Both the position numbers and the translations under genes were made by a program. The notes under the pieces are model-generated. The model saw only the letters and a program-made list of their open reading frames with translations. It ran no database searches and was not told the DNA's origin. Positions 1-7,056 of a DNA stretch of 16,931 bases are shown here, one piece after another; position 1 is the stretch's first letter; each line of letters begins with the position of its first letter. Origin of the DNA: an uncultured Litorivicinus sp. (GTDB taxonomy: Bacteria > Pseudomonadota > Gammaproteobacteria > Pseudomonadales > Litorivicinaceae); NCBI GenBank assembly GCA_938091715.1, contig CALKMT010000117.1:1-16931 (forward strand), read 5' to 3'.

Positions 1-1095
1 CGTCAACTGCACTTCGAGCACCTGATGGGCCACCGGTATATAGGCCGCCTGACCCGGCGCCCAAGCCACCGACACCCCGACCAATTCGGCCTGGGTTGGG
101 GACAGTGAGGTGGTCTCGGTGTCCAGCGCAAAGGTGCCGGCCTGGCGGCACTGTTCAAGTACCTGACGCAGACCCGCCAGATCGTCGATCAACCGATAGT
201 CGGTGGGCACGTCCGGTTTGGAGGGCTCGACCTCGGCGCTGGGCGAGATCCCTAGGCCGGCTAACAAGCCTTTAAACTCAAACCGCTCGTACAACGCCGC
301 CAGGGCATCCGTGTCAGGCGCAAGCCGATCCAGGGACAGATCGGGCAGCTCGCAATCCAACTTGATGGTCACCAGCTCTCGGCCCAAGGGCAAAAACTCA
401 AGCGCCGCGCGCAGTTTTTCCCCAGCCTTGCCTTTGACCTGATCCGCATGGTCCATAACGCCCTGCAAATCGCCATAGGCCTCTAACCACTTGACCGCGG
501 TTTTCGGGCCGCAACTTTCCACCCCGGGCACGTTGTCGACCTTGTCACCCATCAACGCTAGGTAATCGATGATGCGCTCGGGTGGCACGCCAAACTTTTC
601 CACCACGCCCTGGGGATCCAAATAGGTCCACTGATCCCCCATGGTGTTGACCAGAGTGACCTGGCCATTGACCAGCTGCGCCATGTCCTTGTCGCCGGTC
701 GAGACCAAGACCGTCTTCCCTTGGTCGCCATAGGCTTGGCACAGCGTTCCGATCACATCGTCGGCCTCGACGTCCGGAATCATCAATAGCGGCAGCCCCA
801 TGGCCCGAACCAACTCATGAATCGGTTCGATCTGAGCCCTCAATTCATCGGGCATGCGGGGCCGATTGGCCTTGTATTCCGGATACAGATCGTCACGGAA
901 GGTCTTGCCCGGGGCATCAAAAATCACCGCCGCCAACGCCGGCTGGGTCTGATCAAACAGGTTCTTGAGCATATTCAAAATCCCACGCAACGCCCCGACG
1001 GGCTGGCCGTCCGAGGTGGTCAGCGGGGGCATGGCGTGGAAGGCTCGATACAGGTAACTCGACCCATCGACTAGAACCAGATCAGGATTTTTCAT
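1..1095 (-). CDS. polA: DNA polymerase I, N-terminal part (partial at window edge)
   Basis: DNA polymerase I for Okazaki fragment maturation and repair synthesis. I translated the minus strand directly: 365 codons are open from the ATG at 1095 to the window edge without a stop, so the polymerase domain lies outside. The start MKNPDLVLVDGSSYLYRAFH matches the family N terminus. The 5'-3' exonuclease (FLAP) domain fills about residues 1-290, with the acidic metal-site motifs VDGSSYLYR, FRDDLYPEYKANR, EADDVIG, STGDKD and GDKVDNVPG. The 3'-5' proofreading domain begins near residue 320, with FALDTETTS giving the DxE metal ligands (D325, E327), so that exonuclease motif is intact here. No clear Shine-Dalgarno is seen before the ATG, but the family alignment supports the start. 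It is divergent from thrB with a 58-bp spacer. Identification is very secure. Confidence 0.97.
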   Translation of the reverse strand, partial: MKNPDLVLVDGSSYLYRAFHAMPPLTTSDGQPVGALRGILNMLKNLFDQTQPALAAVIFDAPGKTFRDDLYPEYKANRPRMPDELRAQIEPIHELVRAMGLPLLMIPDVEADDVIGTLCQAYGDQGKTVLVSTGDKDMAQLVNGQVTLVNTMGDQWTYLDPQGVVEKFGVPPERIIDYLALMGDKVDNVPGVESCGPKTAVKWLEAYGDLQGVMDHADQVKGKAGEKLRAALEFLPLGRELVTIKLDCELPDLSLDRLAPDTDALAALYERFEFKGLLAGLGISPSAEVEPSKPDVPTDYRLIDDLAGLRQVLEQCRQAGTFALDTETTSLSPTQAELVGVSVAWAPGQAAYIPVAHQVLEVQLT

Positions 1096-1102
1096 ACAGA
1101 CG

Positions 1103-1132
1103 GTGACTTATCTAAACAGTTACGGGGATAAT
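1103..1132 (+). promoter_or_regulatory. Candidate sigma70 promoter for thrB
   Basis: In the 58-bp polA/thrB divergent spacer, GTGACT (1103-1108, four matches to TTGACA) is followed by an 18-bp spacer and GATAAT (1127-1132, five matches to TATAAT). Transcription would begin near 1139, giving a leader of about 15 nt. On the other strand the same A/T block reads TATTAT (1133-1128) and could serve polA, but I see no good -35 for it. This is inferred from pattern only. Confidence 0.35.
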
Positions 1133-1153
1133 ACCCGCTTTTGAGCGTGACGA

Positions 1154-2095
1154 ATGAGCGTTTATACCCAGATTACTCAGGATGAGCTGGCAGAGTTTAT
1201 GTCACGCTTTGACCTGCCCCCCGCCACGCATTTTGAGGGCGTCGAAGCCGGCGTGGAAAACACCACCTACTTTGTCACCGCCGGGCGGGAGTGGGTGCTG
1301 CAGATCTTTGAAGAACAGGGCTTTGACGAAGTGCCTTTTTTCGTTGAGCTGAACAAGCGCTTGGGCGACGCCAGTGTGCCCGTGGCCATCCCGGTGCCCG
1401 ATCACGACGGCCAACGTCTGCACACCTTTAAGGGCAAGCCCGCGGTCTTGTTTCCTAAGTTGGTCGGCCGGGCGCCGCTGAATCCCAATCACCGTCAACG
1501 GGCCGCCCTGGGCACCGCCCTGGCCCAGATGCACCTGGCCAGCGCCCAGATGCATGACATGCAACGGGACAACCATCGCTGGCAGTCCTGGTGGGAGGGC
1601 AATCAAACCCGGGTCCAACCCTTTTTAAGCACGGCCGGCCGCACGCTGTTGGCCGATCAAATTCAGGACACGCAGAGCTGGCTCAATGGCCAGCCGAACC
1701 TGCCCGGCGGCATCATTCACGGCGATTTGTTTCGGGACAACAGCCTGTTTGATGGCGACGAGATCGCCGGGGTAATCGATTTTTACAATGCCTGCACCGG
1801 CTATTTTGCCTTTGACTTGGCGGTCACCTTGAATGACTGGTGCTCGAACGAAGACGGCTCATTGGATCCTGCGGCGGCCGAGGCCATGCGCGGTGCCTAC
1901 GAATCGGTACGTCCATTAACCGAGAACGAGCAGGCTGATTGGAATAGGTTGCTGCAAACCGCCGCGCTGCGATTCTGGATGTTGCGACTGGTGGCCCTGG
2001 CGCGCCGCGCTGAGGGCGGCCCGGATGCACCCCCGCACGTCAAAGACCCGATCGTGTTTGAGCGAATCCTGACGGCCCGGCGCTTGGGGCGCTAG
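1154..2095 (+). CDS. thrB: Homoserine kinase (ThrB, aminoglycoside phosphotransferase fold)
   Basis: Phosphorylates L-homoserine with ATP to O-phosphohomoserine, the penultimate step of threonine synthesis, in the cytoplasm. The 313-residue length is normal for the pseudomonad-type ThrB, which has a protein-kinase-like fold rather than the GHMP fold of E. coli ThrB. Visible motifs are the N-terminal loop GVENTTYFV (about 33-41), a lysine/hydrophobic stretch KPAVLFPKL, the catalytic loop HGDLFRDN (H189, D191, N196) and the metal-binding segment VIDFYNAC (D209). The C terminus has the ALRFWMLRL segment typical of this family. The ATG at 1154 has only a weak GAG eight bases upstream. The stop abuts the stop of the convergent SCO-like gene with no spacer. 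Neighbourhood with polA is also known in Pseudomonas, where I recall a short DUF2782 gene between them that is absent here. Other kinases of the fold are less likely. Confidence 0.92.
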   Translation: MSVYTQITQDELAEFMSRFDLPPATHFEGVEAGVENTTYFVTAGREWVLQIFEEQGFDEVPFFVELNKRLGDASVPVAIPVPDHDGQRLHTFKGKPAVLFPKLVGRAPLNPNHRQRAALGTALAQMHLASAQMHDMQRDNHRWQSWWEGNQTRVQPFLSTAGRTLLADQIQDTQSWLNGQPNLPGGIIHGDLFRDNSLFDGDEIAGVIDFYNACTGYFAFDLAVTLNDWCSNEDGSLDPAAAEAMRGAYESVRPLTENEQADWNRLLQTAALRFWMLRLVALARRAEGGPDAPPHVKDPIVFERILTARRLGR

Positions 2096-2641
2096 TTACA
2101 GAATCCCGGCCAGCGCCATAGAGCGCACCAACTGCGGGGCATTAAAAGGCGGACGAACCCAGGCCACCAATTGGTTGTCTGGGTTGATGATTAGCACCGA
2201 TTGGCTGTAACGCTGCCATTGGTTTTCCACAAACCATCCGGCGGCATCGTCACCAGTAAACTCTACGCCCACCGTATGAACTGAAAAGGGTCCTGGCTGG
2301 TCGATGGCCACGGGGCTGTACCACTGTAGATCGACCAGATCCCGCGGTAACTTGGTGGCACTGCCCCACAACCGATCCAACACCGACCGCGCCGGATGAC
2401 ACTGGTTTGGCTCACAATCCGGCCGATCCATCAACGCGACGCGCCAACCCTGGCCCACATTAACCCTGTCCAGGGCCCTGGGGGTTTCCAATAACACCAG
2501 ACCGGCGGGCGGCTCGGTGGGCTTGACCACCGCTTCGCGATTGAGTTTCCAAAAGAACAACACCAGCACCACCGCCATCAACACCACCAGGTGCAAGACA
2601 GTTTTTTGGATTCCGCGCCTTTGCGCGTCCGTGGTACTCAC
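2096..2641 (-). CDS. SCO1/SenC-like membrane-anchored protein with non-canonical copper motif
   Basis: Last gene of the oxidase maturation block, in the position where SCO1/SenC is expected. SCO proteins deliver copper to, or reduce, the CuA centre of subunit II. The chosen start is GTG at 2641: it has GGAG seven bases upstream and overlaps the cyoE stop as GTGA. A start at 2698 would lie deep inside cyoE. The product is 181 residues with one membrane helix (about 14-31) and a periplasmic domain. The C-terminal pattern SVLIINPDNQLVAWVRPPF resembles the SCO strand with PDG and PP. However, the copper site is odd: the cysteines are C76 and C81 in DCEPNQCHP (four intervening residues, not three), and the usual DHS histidine region reads RYSQS. 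The domain is also shorter than normal. The family call rests on position plus the weak C-terminal match. It could be a diverged assembly factor with no copper role. Confidence 0.6.
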   Translation of the reverse strand: MSTTDAQRRGIQKTVLHLVVLMAVVLVLFFWKLNREAVVKPTEPPAGLVLLETPRALDRVNVGQGWRVALMDRPDCEPNQCHPARSVLDRLWGSATKLPRDLVDLQWYSPVAIDQPGPFSVHTVGVEFTGDDAAGWFVENQWQRYSQSVLIINPDNQLVAWVRPPFNAPQLVRSMALAGIL

Positions 2642-3522
2642 AATGCCGCTCCGTAGTGATCCACCAACAGCACCACAAACAAGCCAAACAGATACCAAAT
2701 GCTAAAACCAAACGAACGCATCGGGTCCTTGGGGTTTTTACTGACCAACAAGCGCACCGCCCAATACAGATAGCCTGCGTTTAATAGCCCAGCCCCGATG
2801 GCGTAAATCCAACCCGACATCCCGATCAAATAAGGCATCGCCGTGATCAGCACCAAGATGATGGTGTACAACAAAATGTGTAGGCGAGTGAAGCGGTCAC
2901 CATGGGTCACCGGCAACATGGGCACGTCGACCTTGGCGTATTCATCCTTGCGGTGAATGGCCCGGGCCCAAAAATGCGGCGGCGTCCAGGCAAAAATAAT
3001 CAGCACCAACAACAGCGCTTGGGGATCCACTGAGCCCGTGACACTGGTCCAGCCCAACAAGGGGGGCGCTGCGCCGGCCAGCCCGCCAATCACAATGTTT
3101 TGTGGTGTCGCTCGCTTTAACCATAGGGTGTAGACAAAGGCGTAACCCACCAGCGAAGCCAGGGTCAGCCAAGCGGTCAGCACGTTGACCCCAAAGGCCA
3201 GAATCCCGGCCCCAAGGATGCCTGTGGTGGCGGCAAAAATCATGGCATTGCCCGGCGCCACTTTGCCGGTGGCCACGGGACGATCCGAGGTGCGCGACAT
3301 CTTCTGGTCAATGCCCTGGTCAACCAAATGATTGACGCAGGCCGCGGATCCGGCACACAGGGCAATGCCCAGATTACCCAGAATCAATGCGTTCAGTGGC
3401 ACCATGCCCGGCGTCGCCAAACACATTCCGACCACCGAGGTGATCAGCATCAACGCAACCACCCGAGGCTTGGTCAGCTCTAAGTAGTCTCGCCAGTGCG
3501 CGCGCTCGATTGCCTGGCTCAT
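2638..3522 (-). CDS. cyoE: Protoheme IX farnesyltransferase (heme O synthase)
   Basis: UbiA-family prenyltransferase (also called CtaB) that adds a farnesyl group to heme B to make heme O, the substrate of CtaA. It is an integral inner-membrane protein. The 294 residues hold the first aspartate-rich motif NHLVDQGID (N64, D68, D72) followed by SRTSDRP, and the second motif DEYAKVDVPMLP after HFWARAIHR. Eight or nine hydrophobic segments are visible. I start at ATG 3522 because it overlaps the ctaA stop as ATGA and has AAGGA about 11 bases upstream. The ATG at 3534 would place the purine-rich sequence right against the start codon. The stop overlaps the next gene as GTGA, so translation of ctaA, cyoE and the SCO-like gene is probably coupled. 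Confidence 0.95.
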   Translation of the reverse strand: MSQAIERAHWRDYLELTKPRVVALMLITSVVGMCLATPGMVPLNALILGNLGIALCAGSAACVNHLVDQGIDQKMSRTSDRPVATGKVAPGNAMIFAATTGILGAGILAFGVNVLTAWLTLASLVGYAFVYTLWLKRATPQNIVIGGLAGAAPPLLGWTSVTGSVDPQALLLVLIIFAWTPPHFWARAIHRKDEYAKVDVPMLPVTHGDRFTRLHILLYTIILVLITAMPYLIGMSGWIYAIGAGLLNAGYLYWAVRLLVSKNPKDPMRSFGFSIWYLFGLFVVLLVDHYGAAL

Positions 3523-4586
3523 GCAGCCGCCCATCCTTTTTGCAGTACTTCAACCTTGGCTGTTCGCCGTAGCGCCAACAAACCGATCACCAACACCTGC
3601 AGCAAAATCGCCGCCACCACGTTGTGGGCCGTCGCCACCGACAGGGGTAATTGATACAAAATATTCGACAATCCAAGCCCTACCTGGACCCACAGGGTCA
3701 ACATTAAATAGCCCCCGGCCCGGCCGTAAACACTGCCTCGACCCCGGCGCATCAAGCCGATGGCCAGTGCGCCAATCACCAAGGTCGCCACAATGGCGCC
3801 AATTCGGTGAGTCAGGTGAATGGCCACTCGAGCGTCATTGTCCAACTGGCCACCTAAGTAGTTCGGGCCGACGTCCTGAATCAAATCAAATCCGGTTTTG
3901 AAGTCAGTGGGCGGCAACCATTGCCCCTGGCACTTGGGCAAATCCGGACAGGCCAGTGCCGCGTAGTTGGTACTGGTCCAGCCTCCCAAGAAAATTTGCA
4001 CGCACAAAACCACCAAGGCCAACCAGCCCAAGGGGATCAGGCCTCGCAGCGATCGCGACTGCTCGCCGGACAGGGTGGCCTCGGGCCGCCAACGACGGAA
4101 TCGCACGGCCAACAGGCTTAGGGTCGTCAGTACCGAGAAGCCGCCAATCAAATGCAAGGTGACGATTTTTGGCAGCAGTTTCAGGGTCACGGTCCAGGCG
4201 CCAAAGGCTCCCTGTAAGCACACCAAGGCGAGCAAAAAGTACAAATGCTTTTTTGGCCAACCGCTAGAGTCCCCTTTGGGAGCCCAACGCAGGCCCAACA
4301 CCATAATGGCGATAATCAGCACACCCAGCAGTGTGGCCATGTAACGGTGGATCATCTCGACCCAGGCTTTAAAGGCCTCGACCGGGGTGTCCGGAAACGC
4401 CTGCTCGGCGACGTCGATATTCTCGCCCGAGGGCACGGTCAAAAAGCCATAGCAACCCGGCCAGTCCGGGCAGCCAAGCCCAGCATCGGTCAGGCGTGTG
4501 TAGGCCCCTTTGCCAATCACCATCAAAGCGAAAAAAGTGGCCAATACGGTCAAACGAAATAACGTGCGTGCCTTAGCGGTTTCCAT
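3519..4586 (-). CDS. ctaA: Heme A synthase (COX15/CtaA family)
   Basis: Oxidises the C8 methyl of heme O to a formyl group, giving heme A for the aa3 oxidase. It is an eight-helix inner-membrane protein of 355 residues. Two matching halves are visible. The first has the motif TRLTDAGLGCPDWPGCYG (C39, C45) and histidines H80 (EMIHRY) and H145 (LHLIGG). The second has ACPDLPKCQG (C213, C219), H260 (THRIGA) and H321 (TAHNVV). The paired extracytoplasmic cysteines and four heme-ligand histidines are all present, so the enzyme looks intact. I use ATG 4586 rather than the TTG just before it: AGGGTG, which includes the upstream stop, lies at a good distance. The upstream gene ends only six bases before the start, and the downstream gene cyoE overlaps by four bases. 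Confidence 0.95.
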   Translation of the reverse strand: METAKARTLFRLTVLATFFALMVIGKGAYTRLTDAGLGCPDWPGCYGFLTVPSGENIDVAEQAFPDTPVEAFKAWVEMIHRYMATLLGVLIIAIMVLGLRWAPKGDSSGWPKKHLYFLLALVCLQGAFGAWTVTLKLLPKIVTLHLIGGFSVLTTLSLLAVRFRRWRPEATLSGEQSRSLRGLIPLGWLALVVLCVQIFLGGWTSTNYAALACPDLPKCQGQWLPPTDFKTGFDLIQDVGPNYLGGQLDNDARVAIHLTHRIGAIVATLVIGALAIGLMRRGRGSVYGRAGGYLMLTLWVQVGLGLSNILYQLPLSVATAHNVVAAILLQVLVIGLLALRRTAKVEVLQKGWAAA

Positions 4587-4592
4587 CAATGC

Positions 4593-5165
4593 TCACCCTA
4601 TCTTGGAAGCTTTGAGCAAACGCTTGAAATCCTTTAGAAGCTGCTTGCCGGTCTTGTTGTTGTAAACGAGCACCAAGTTACCCAAAGGATCGGCCAAGAC
4701 CAACCCCCCAGAGCGGGCGATTTCCTCCGGCGCGCCCCGGCGTATCAGCTCGGCCTTGATTTGTTCCACATCCGCCTGCGCCAGCACCAGTCCCGGATGC
4801 TCCAGGGCCAATTCCGCGCGCTCGTTCGCAGGCAATGAGGCGGTCGTCAGCAAAATGCGACCCATGCGCTCGGATTCCCGGCCTAGGGCCGTGACGACCT
4901 GGCGGCTGAGGTACAGATCCTCGGCTCGATTGTTCGAATCCAGTGTGATCACATACCAGCGATCCAGACGGGCATCGGACAGACGAGGGTCGTCCTCGGC
5001 AATGCGCCATTCGACCACACTGCCGTCCCAAATCGGGTTCAACAGGGCCCCTTCATTGGTCGCGCCACCGGGGCGAAAGCCACCAAAATACAGGGCGGTG
5101 GCGACCACCAACGGGGCCGCTGCCACCACAATCAATGCCAAAGCGATGGCCTTATCTCGACGCAC
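4593..5165 (-). CDS. Unnamed membrane-anchored protein of the cox cluster (PA0111-like)
   Basis: I know this only as the hypothetical gene between SURF1 and ctaA in pseudomonad-type oxidase clusters. The 190-residue product has one N-terminal membrane helix (about 7-27) after a short basic start, followed by a periplasmic domain. There is no cysteine. The C terminus, LADPLGNLVLVYNN then a basic LLKDFKRLLKASKIG tail, resembles the last strand and helix of SCO/thioredoxin-like domains, which suggests a redox-inactive relative. That is inference. I choose GTG at 5165 because AAAGGAG stands about six bases upstream. An ATG at 5189 lacks a site and would overlap SURF1 by 38 bp. With the GTG, the overlap with SURF1 is 14 bp. 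A role in oxidase assembly follows only from the neighbourhood. Confidence 0.75.
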   Translation of the reverse strand: MRRDKAIALALIVVAAAPLVVATALYFGGFRPGGATNEGALLNPIWDGSVVEWRIAEDDPRLSDARLDRWYVITLDSNNRAEDLYLSRQVVTALGRESERMGRILLTTASLPANERAELALEHPGLVLAQADVEQIKAELIRRGAPEEIARSGGLVLADPLGNLVLVYNNKTGKQLLKDFKRLLKASKIG

Positions 5166-5856
5166 GTCCGACTCCTTTAAGTCCTGCAATGATGTACAAA
5201 ATACTCAGCGCCAACGCCATCGCCAGCCACTGAACGGCATACCCTCGGTGGCGCTCGGGCCCGGACACACTGACCACCCAATCGGTCTCGAGCGCCAGCG
5301 GATGCTCGGGGTCGATGCGCACTTGCCATGGCCCCAGCTCGGCGCCCAAGGCCTGCTCGGCCGCTGGCCAATCCAGGCGTTGCATCAGCCGCGGCCAGCC
5401 AGCGGGCTGTTGCTCGACCAACACCACCCGGGGCTTGTCCGGCGCATACAGATATCCGCTCAAGACTACCTCGCTGGGTAGGGTCGGGGCCGGCGGCAAG
5501 TTAATCCGGCCAGGCTTGGCGGCAAACCCCAAATTGACCAACACCACCTGGTCTCCGGTCTGGACGGGCAACAACACCTCGACACCGGGTCGGCCACTGC
5601 GCACACGGTTATCCAAGTAAATGAGTCGGCCGACCCAGGCGGTGCCAGCCAATTTCACAGGCGTAAAATTAACCCGCTCACTCTGAGCCAGGGTGTTTAA
5701 CTCCACTGGGGCACTTTGCTGGCGCTCGGCCACCTCGGCTAGCAGCTGGGTTTTCCCCGCCGCCCGATCCAATTGCCACACCCCTAGCCCGATAAAGACA
5801 GGCACAAAAAATGCTGCAAACGCGGTTACCGGCCAACCCGGCCTGAAGCTAGCCAT
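5152..5856 (-). CDS. SURF1 family cytochrome oxidase assembly protein
   Basis: SURF1/Shy1 proteins bind heme a and help place it in subunit I of cytochrome c oxidase. The 234-residue product has the usual plan: an N-terminal membrane helix (about 9-27, preceded by FRPGW), a periplasmic domain of about 170 residues, and a C-terminal helix (about 208-228). Family motifs are GVWQLDRA after helix 1, the VLVNLGF strand, and the C-terminal HRGYAVQW motif (H203-W210) next to helix 2. It is the first gene of the maturation block. No clear Shine-Dalgarno precedes the ATG, and the distance from a TATACC sequence suggests a very short leader. It is divergent from the DUF2909 gene with a 38-bp spacer. 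The 3' end overlaps the next gene and carries that gene's ribosome binding site. Confidence 0.93.
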   Translation of the reverse strand: MASFRPGWPVTAFAAFFVPVFIGLGVWQLDRAAGKTQLLAEVAERQQSAPVELNTLAQSERVNFTPVKLAGTAWVGRLIYLDNRVRSGRPGVEVLLPVQTGDQVVLVNLGFAAKPGRINLPPAPTLPSEVVLSGYLYAPDKPRVVLVEQQPAGWPRLMQRLDWPAAEQALGAELGPWQVRIDPEHPLALETDWVVSVSGPERHRGYAVQWLAMALALSILYIIAGLKGVGRASR

Positions 5857-5871
5857 GATCGCAGGTATACT
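5843..5871 (+). promoter_or_regulatory. Candidate promoter for the DUF2909 gene
   Basis: TATACT at 5866-5871 is a near-consensus -10 element. A weak -35 (CTGAAG, 5843-5848) lies 17 bp upstream, inside the SURF1 start region. Because GTATAC is palindromic, the opposite strand reads TATACC and might serve SURF1, although no -35 is seen there. Confidence 0.35.
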
Positions 5872-5894
5872 GATTAAAAATTAGAGGCCGCCCC

Positions 5895-6122
5895 ATGTCC
5901 GCACTCACCCTGAAAATCATCATTGTCGTTCTGTTTATCGCCGTACTTGCCAGCTTGTCCAGCGGACTGTGGTTTCTGTTAAACGATGACTCTTCGAAGA
6001 AACGTACCATGTACGCCCTGGGCGTGCGCATTACCTTGGCAGGGTTGCTGTTGGTAACCGTGGCCTATGGAGTGTTGAGCGGAACCCTAACCATGCAAGC
6101 GCCATGGTCAGGGTCCTACTAG
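5895..6122 (+). CDS. DUF2909 family twin-transmembrane small protein
   Basis: A 75-residue protein with two predicted membrane helices (about 5-27 and 43-65) joined by a polar, basic loop (NDDSSKKRTM). It matches what I know as the DUF2909 family, which travels with cox genes in gammaproteobacteria. The function is unknown. The ATG at 5895 has GAGG eight bases upstream and a near-consensus TATACT further up. The gene lies between coxC and SURF1 but on the opposite strand. It is therefore antisense to any transcript running from coxC into SURF1, and its stop is four bases from the coxC stop. Both termini and helix spacing look complete. A role in oxidase assembly or as a small accessory subunit is inference from location only. 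Confidence 0.85.
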   Translation: MSALTLKIIIVVLFIAVLASLSSGLWFLLNDDSSKKRTMYALGVRITLAGLLLVTVAYGVLSGTLTMQAPWSGSY

Positions 6123-6126
6123 TGCT

Positions 6127-7041
6127 TTACAGGATGTAAACGAACAGGAACAAGCCCACCCAAACCACGTCGACAAAGTGCCAGTACCAGCTGGCCGCCT
6201 CGAATCCAAAGTGATCCTTGGGCTGGAAATGCCCTTTACGATGACGCAGCCACATAATCGACAACATGATCGCACCGATGCACACGTGTAAACCGTGGAA
6301 GCCGGTCAACATAAAGAAGGTCGCACCATACACGCCGGTTTCCAGCGTCAGCCCCAACTCGGTGTAGGCCAGTACGTATTCTTCGGCTTGGAATCCGACA
6401 AACACAAAGCCCAAGATGACCGTGGCCGCCAGCCAGCGCGACATGCCTTTGTCATTGCCCGCCTTGAGCGCGCTGTGGGCAAAGTGCACGGTGACCGAGG
6501 ACGACAGCAACAGGATGGTGTTGATCAGCGGCAACCCGCTCCAAGGAATAATTTCACCCGGGCCCCGCACGGTGTTGGCCGCTGCGATACCGGTGCTGGC
6601 TTCGAGCGCCTGCGACGGGGTTTGCATCAGCGGCCAGGTGGCTTCAAAGCCCTGCCACAACATGTTGGTCACGCCCTTTTCGCCTTCACCACCCAACCAC
6701 GGGATGCTGAAGTTTCGAACGTAGAACAGCGCTCCAAAAAACGCCGCAAAAAACATCACTTCCGAGAAAATGAACCAGCCCATGCCCCAGACGTACGAGC
6801 GCTGGAGTTGCGCGTTGTTCATGCCGGCCTGATGTTCTTTGACGACCGTAGAGAACCAGACGTACATAACCGCCAAAACAGCCACTAGGCCAGCGGCAAA
6901 AATCGTCGGTCCGCTGGTGTAGACATTGCCCTGGCCGTTATCGACCACCCAAATGCCGGCACCGATCATCATGATCGACGATGCTAAGGTTGCAGCAATT
7001 GGCAATTTGCTCTGTTCAGGAACGTAATAAGCGCCCGCCAT
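6127..7041 (-). CDS. coxC: Cytochrome c oxidase subunit III
   Basis: Third core subunit of the aa3-type oxidase, an integral inner-membrane protein that stabilises the proton-uptake side of subunit I. The 304 residues contain seven hydrophobic segments and the family signatures RSYVWGMGWFIFSEVMFF with its membrane glutamate, VTVHFAHSALK, GFQAEEY, the TGFHGLHVCIGA motif, and the terminal ASWYWHFVDVVWV. A loop of about 50 residues between helices III and IV (GGEGEKGVTN to RGPGEII) matches the longer pseudomonad type. The start is well supported by AAGGAG five bases before the ATG. It lies 15 bp after ctaG and is the last gene of the structural block. The stop faces the DUF2909 stop at a distance of four bases. 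Confidence 0.97.
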   Translation of the reverse strand: MAGAYYVPEQSKLPIAATLASSIMMIGAGIWVVDNGQGNVYTSGPTIFAAGLVAVLAVMYVWFSTVVKEHQAGMNNAQLQRSYVWGMGWFIFSEVMFFAAFFGALFYVRNFSIPWLGGEGEKGVTNMLWQGFEATWPLMQTPSQALEASTGIAAANTVRGPGEIIPWSGLPLINTILLLSSSVTVHFAHSALKAGNDKGMSRWLAATVILGFVFVGFQAEEYVLAYTELGLTLETGVYGATFFMLTGFHGLHVCIGAIMLSIMWLRHRKGHFQPKDHFGFEAASWYWHFVDVVWVGLFLFVYIL

Positions 7042-7056
7042 GGTGACTCCTTTTTG

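Noticed and set aside
2080..2095. GCGC-rich hairpin at the thrB end as a terminator
   Set aside because: Only four base pairs and no T-run follow on either strand.
4756..5481. Open frame of 241 codons on the plus strand opposite the PA0111-like gene and SURF1
   Set aside because: It is the antisense shadow of two well-supported genes, with Arg/Ser-rich low-quality composition and no motif.
6126..6140. Inverted repeat TTTACA-GGA-TGTAAA at the coxC stop as a terminator
   Set aside because: The stem is AT-rich and short, lacks a T-run, and partly lies in the coxC coding end. It is probably chance.
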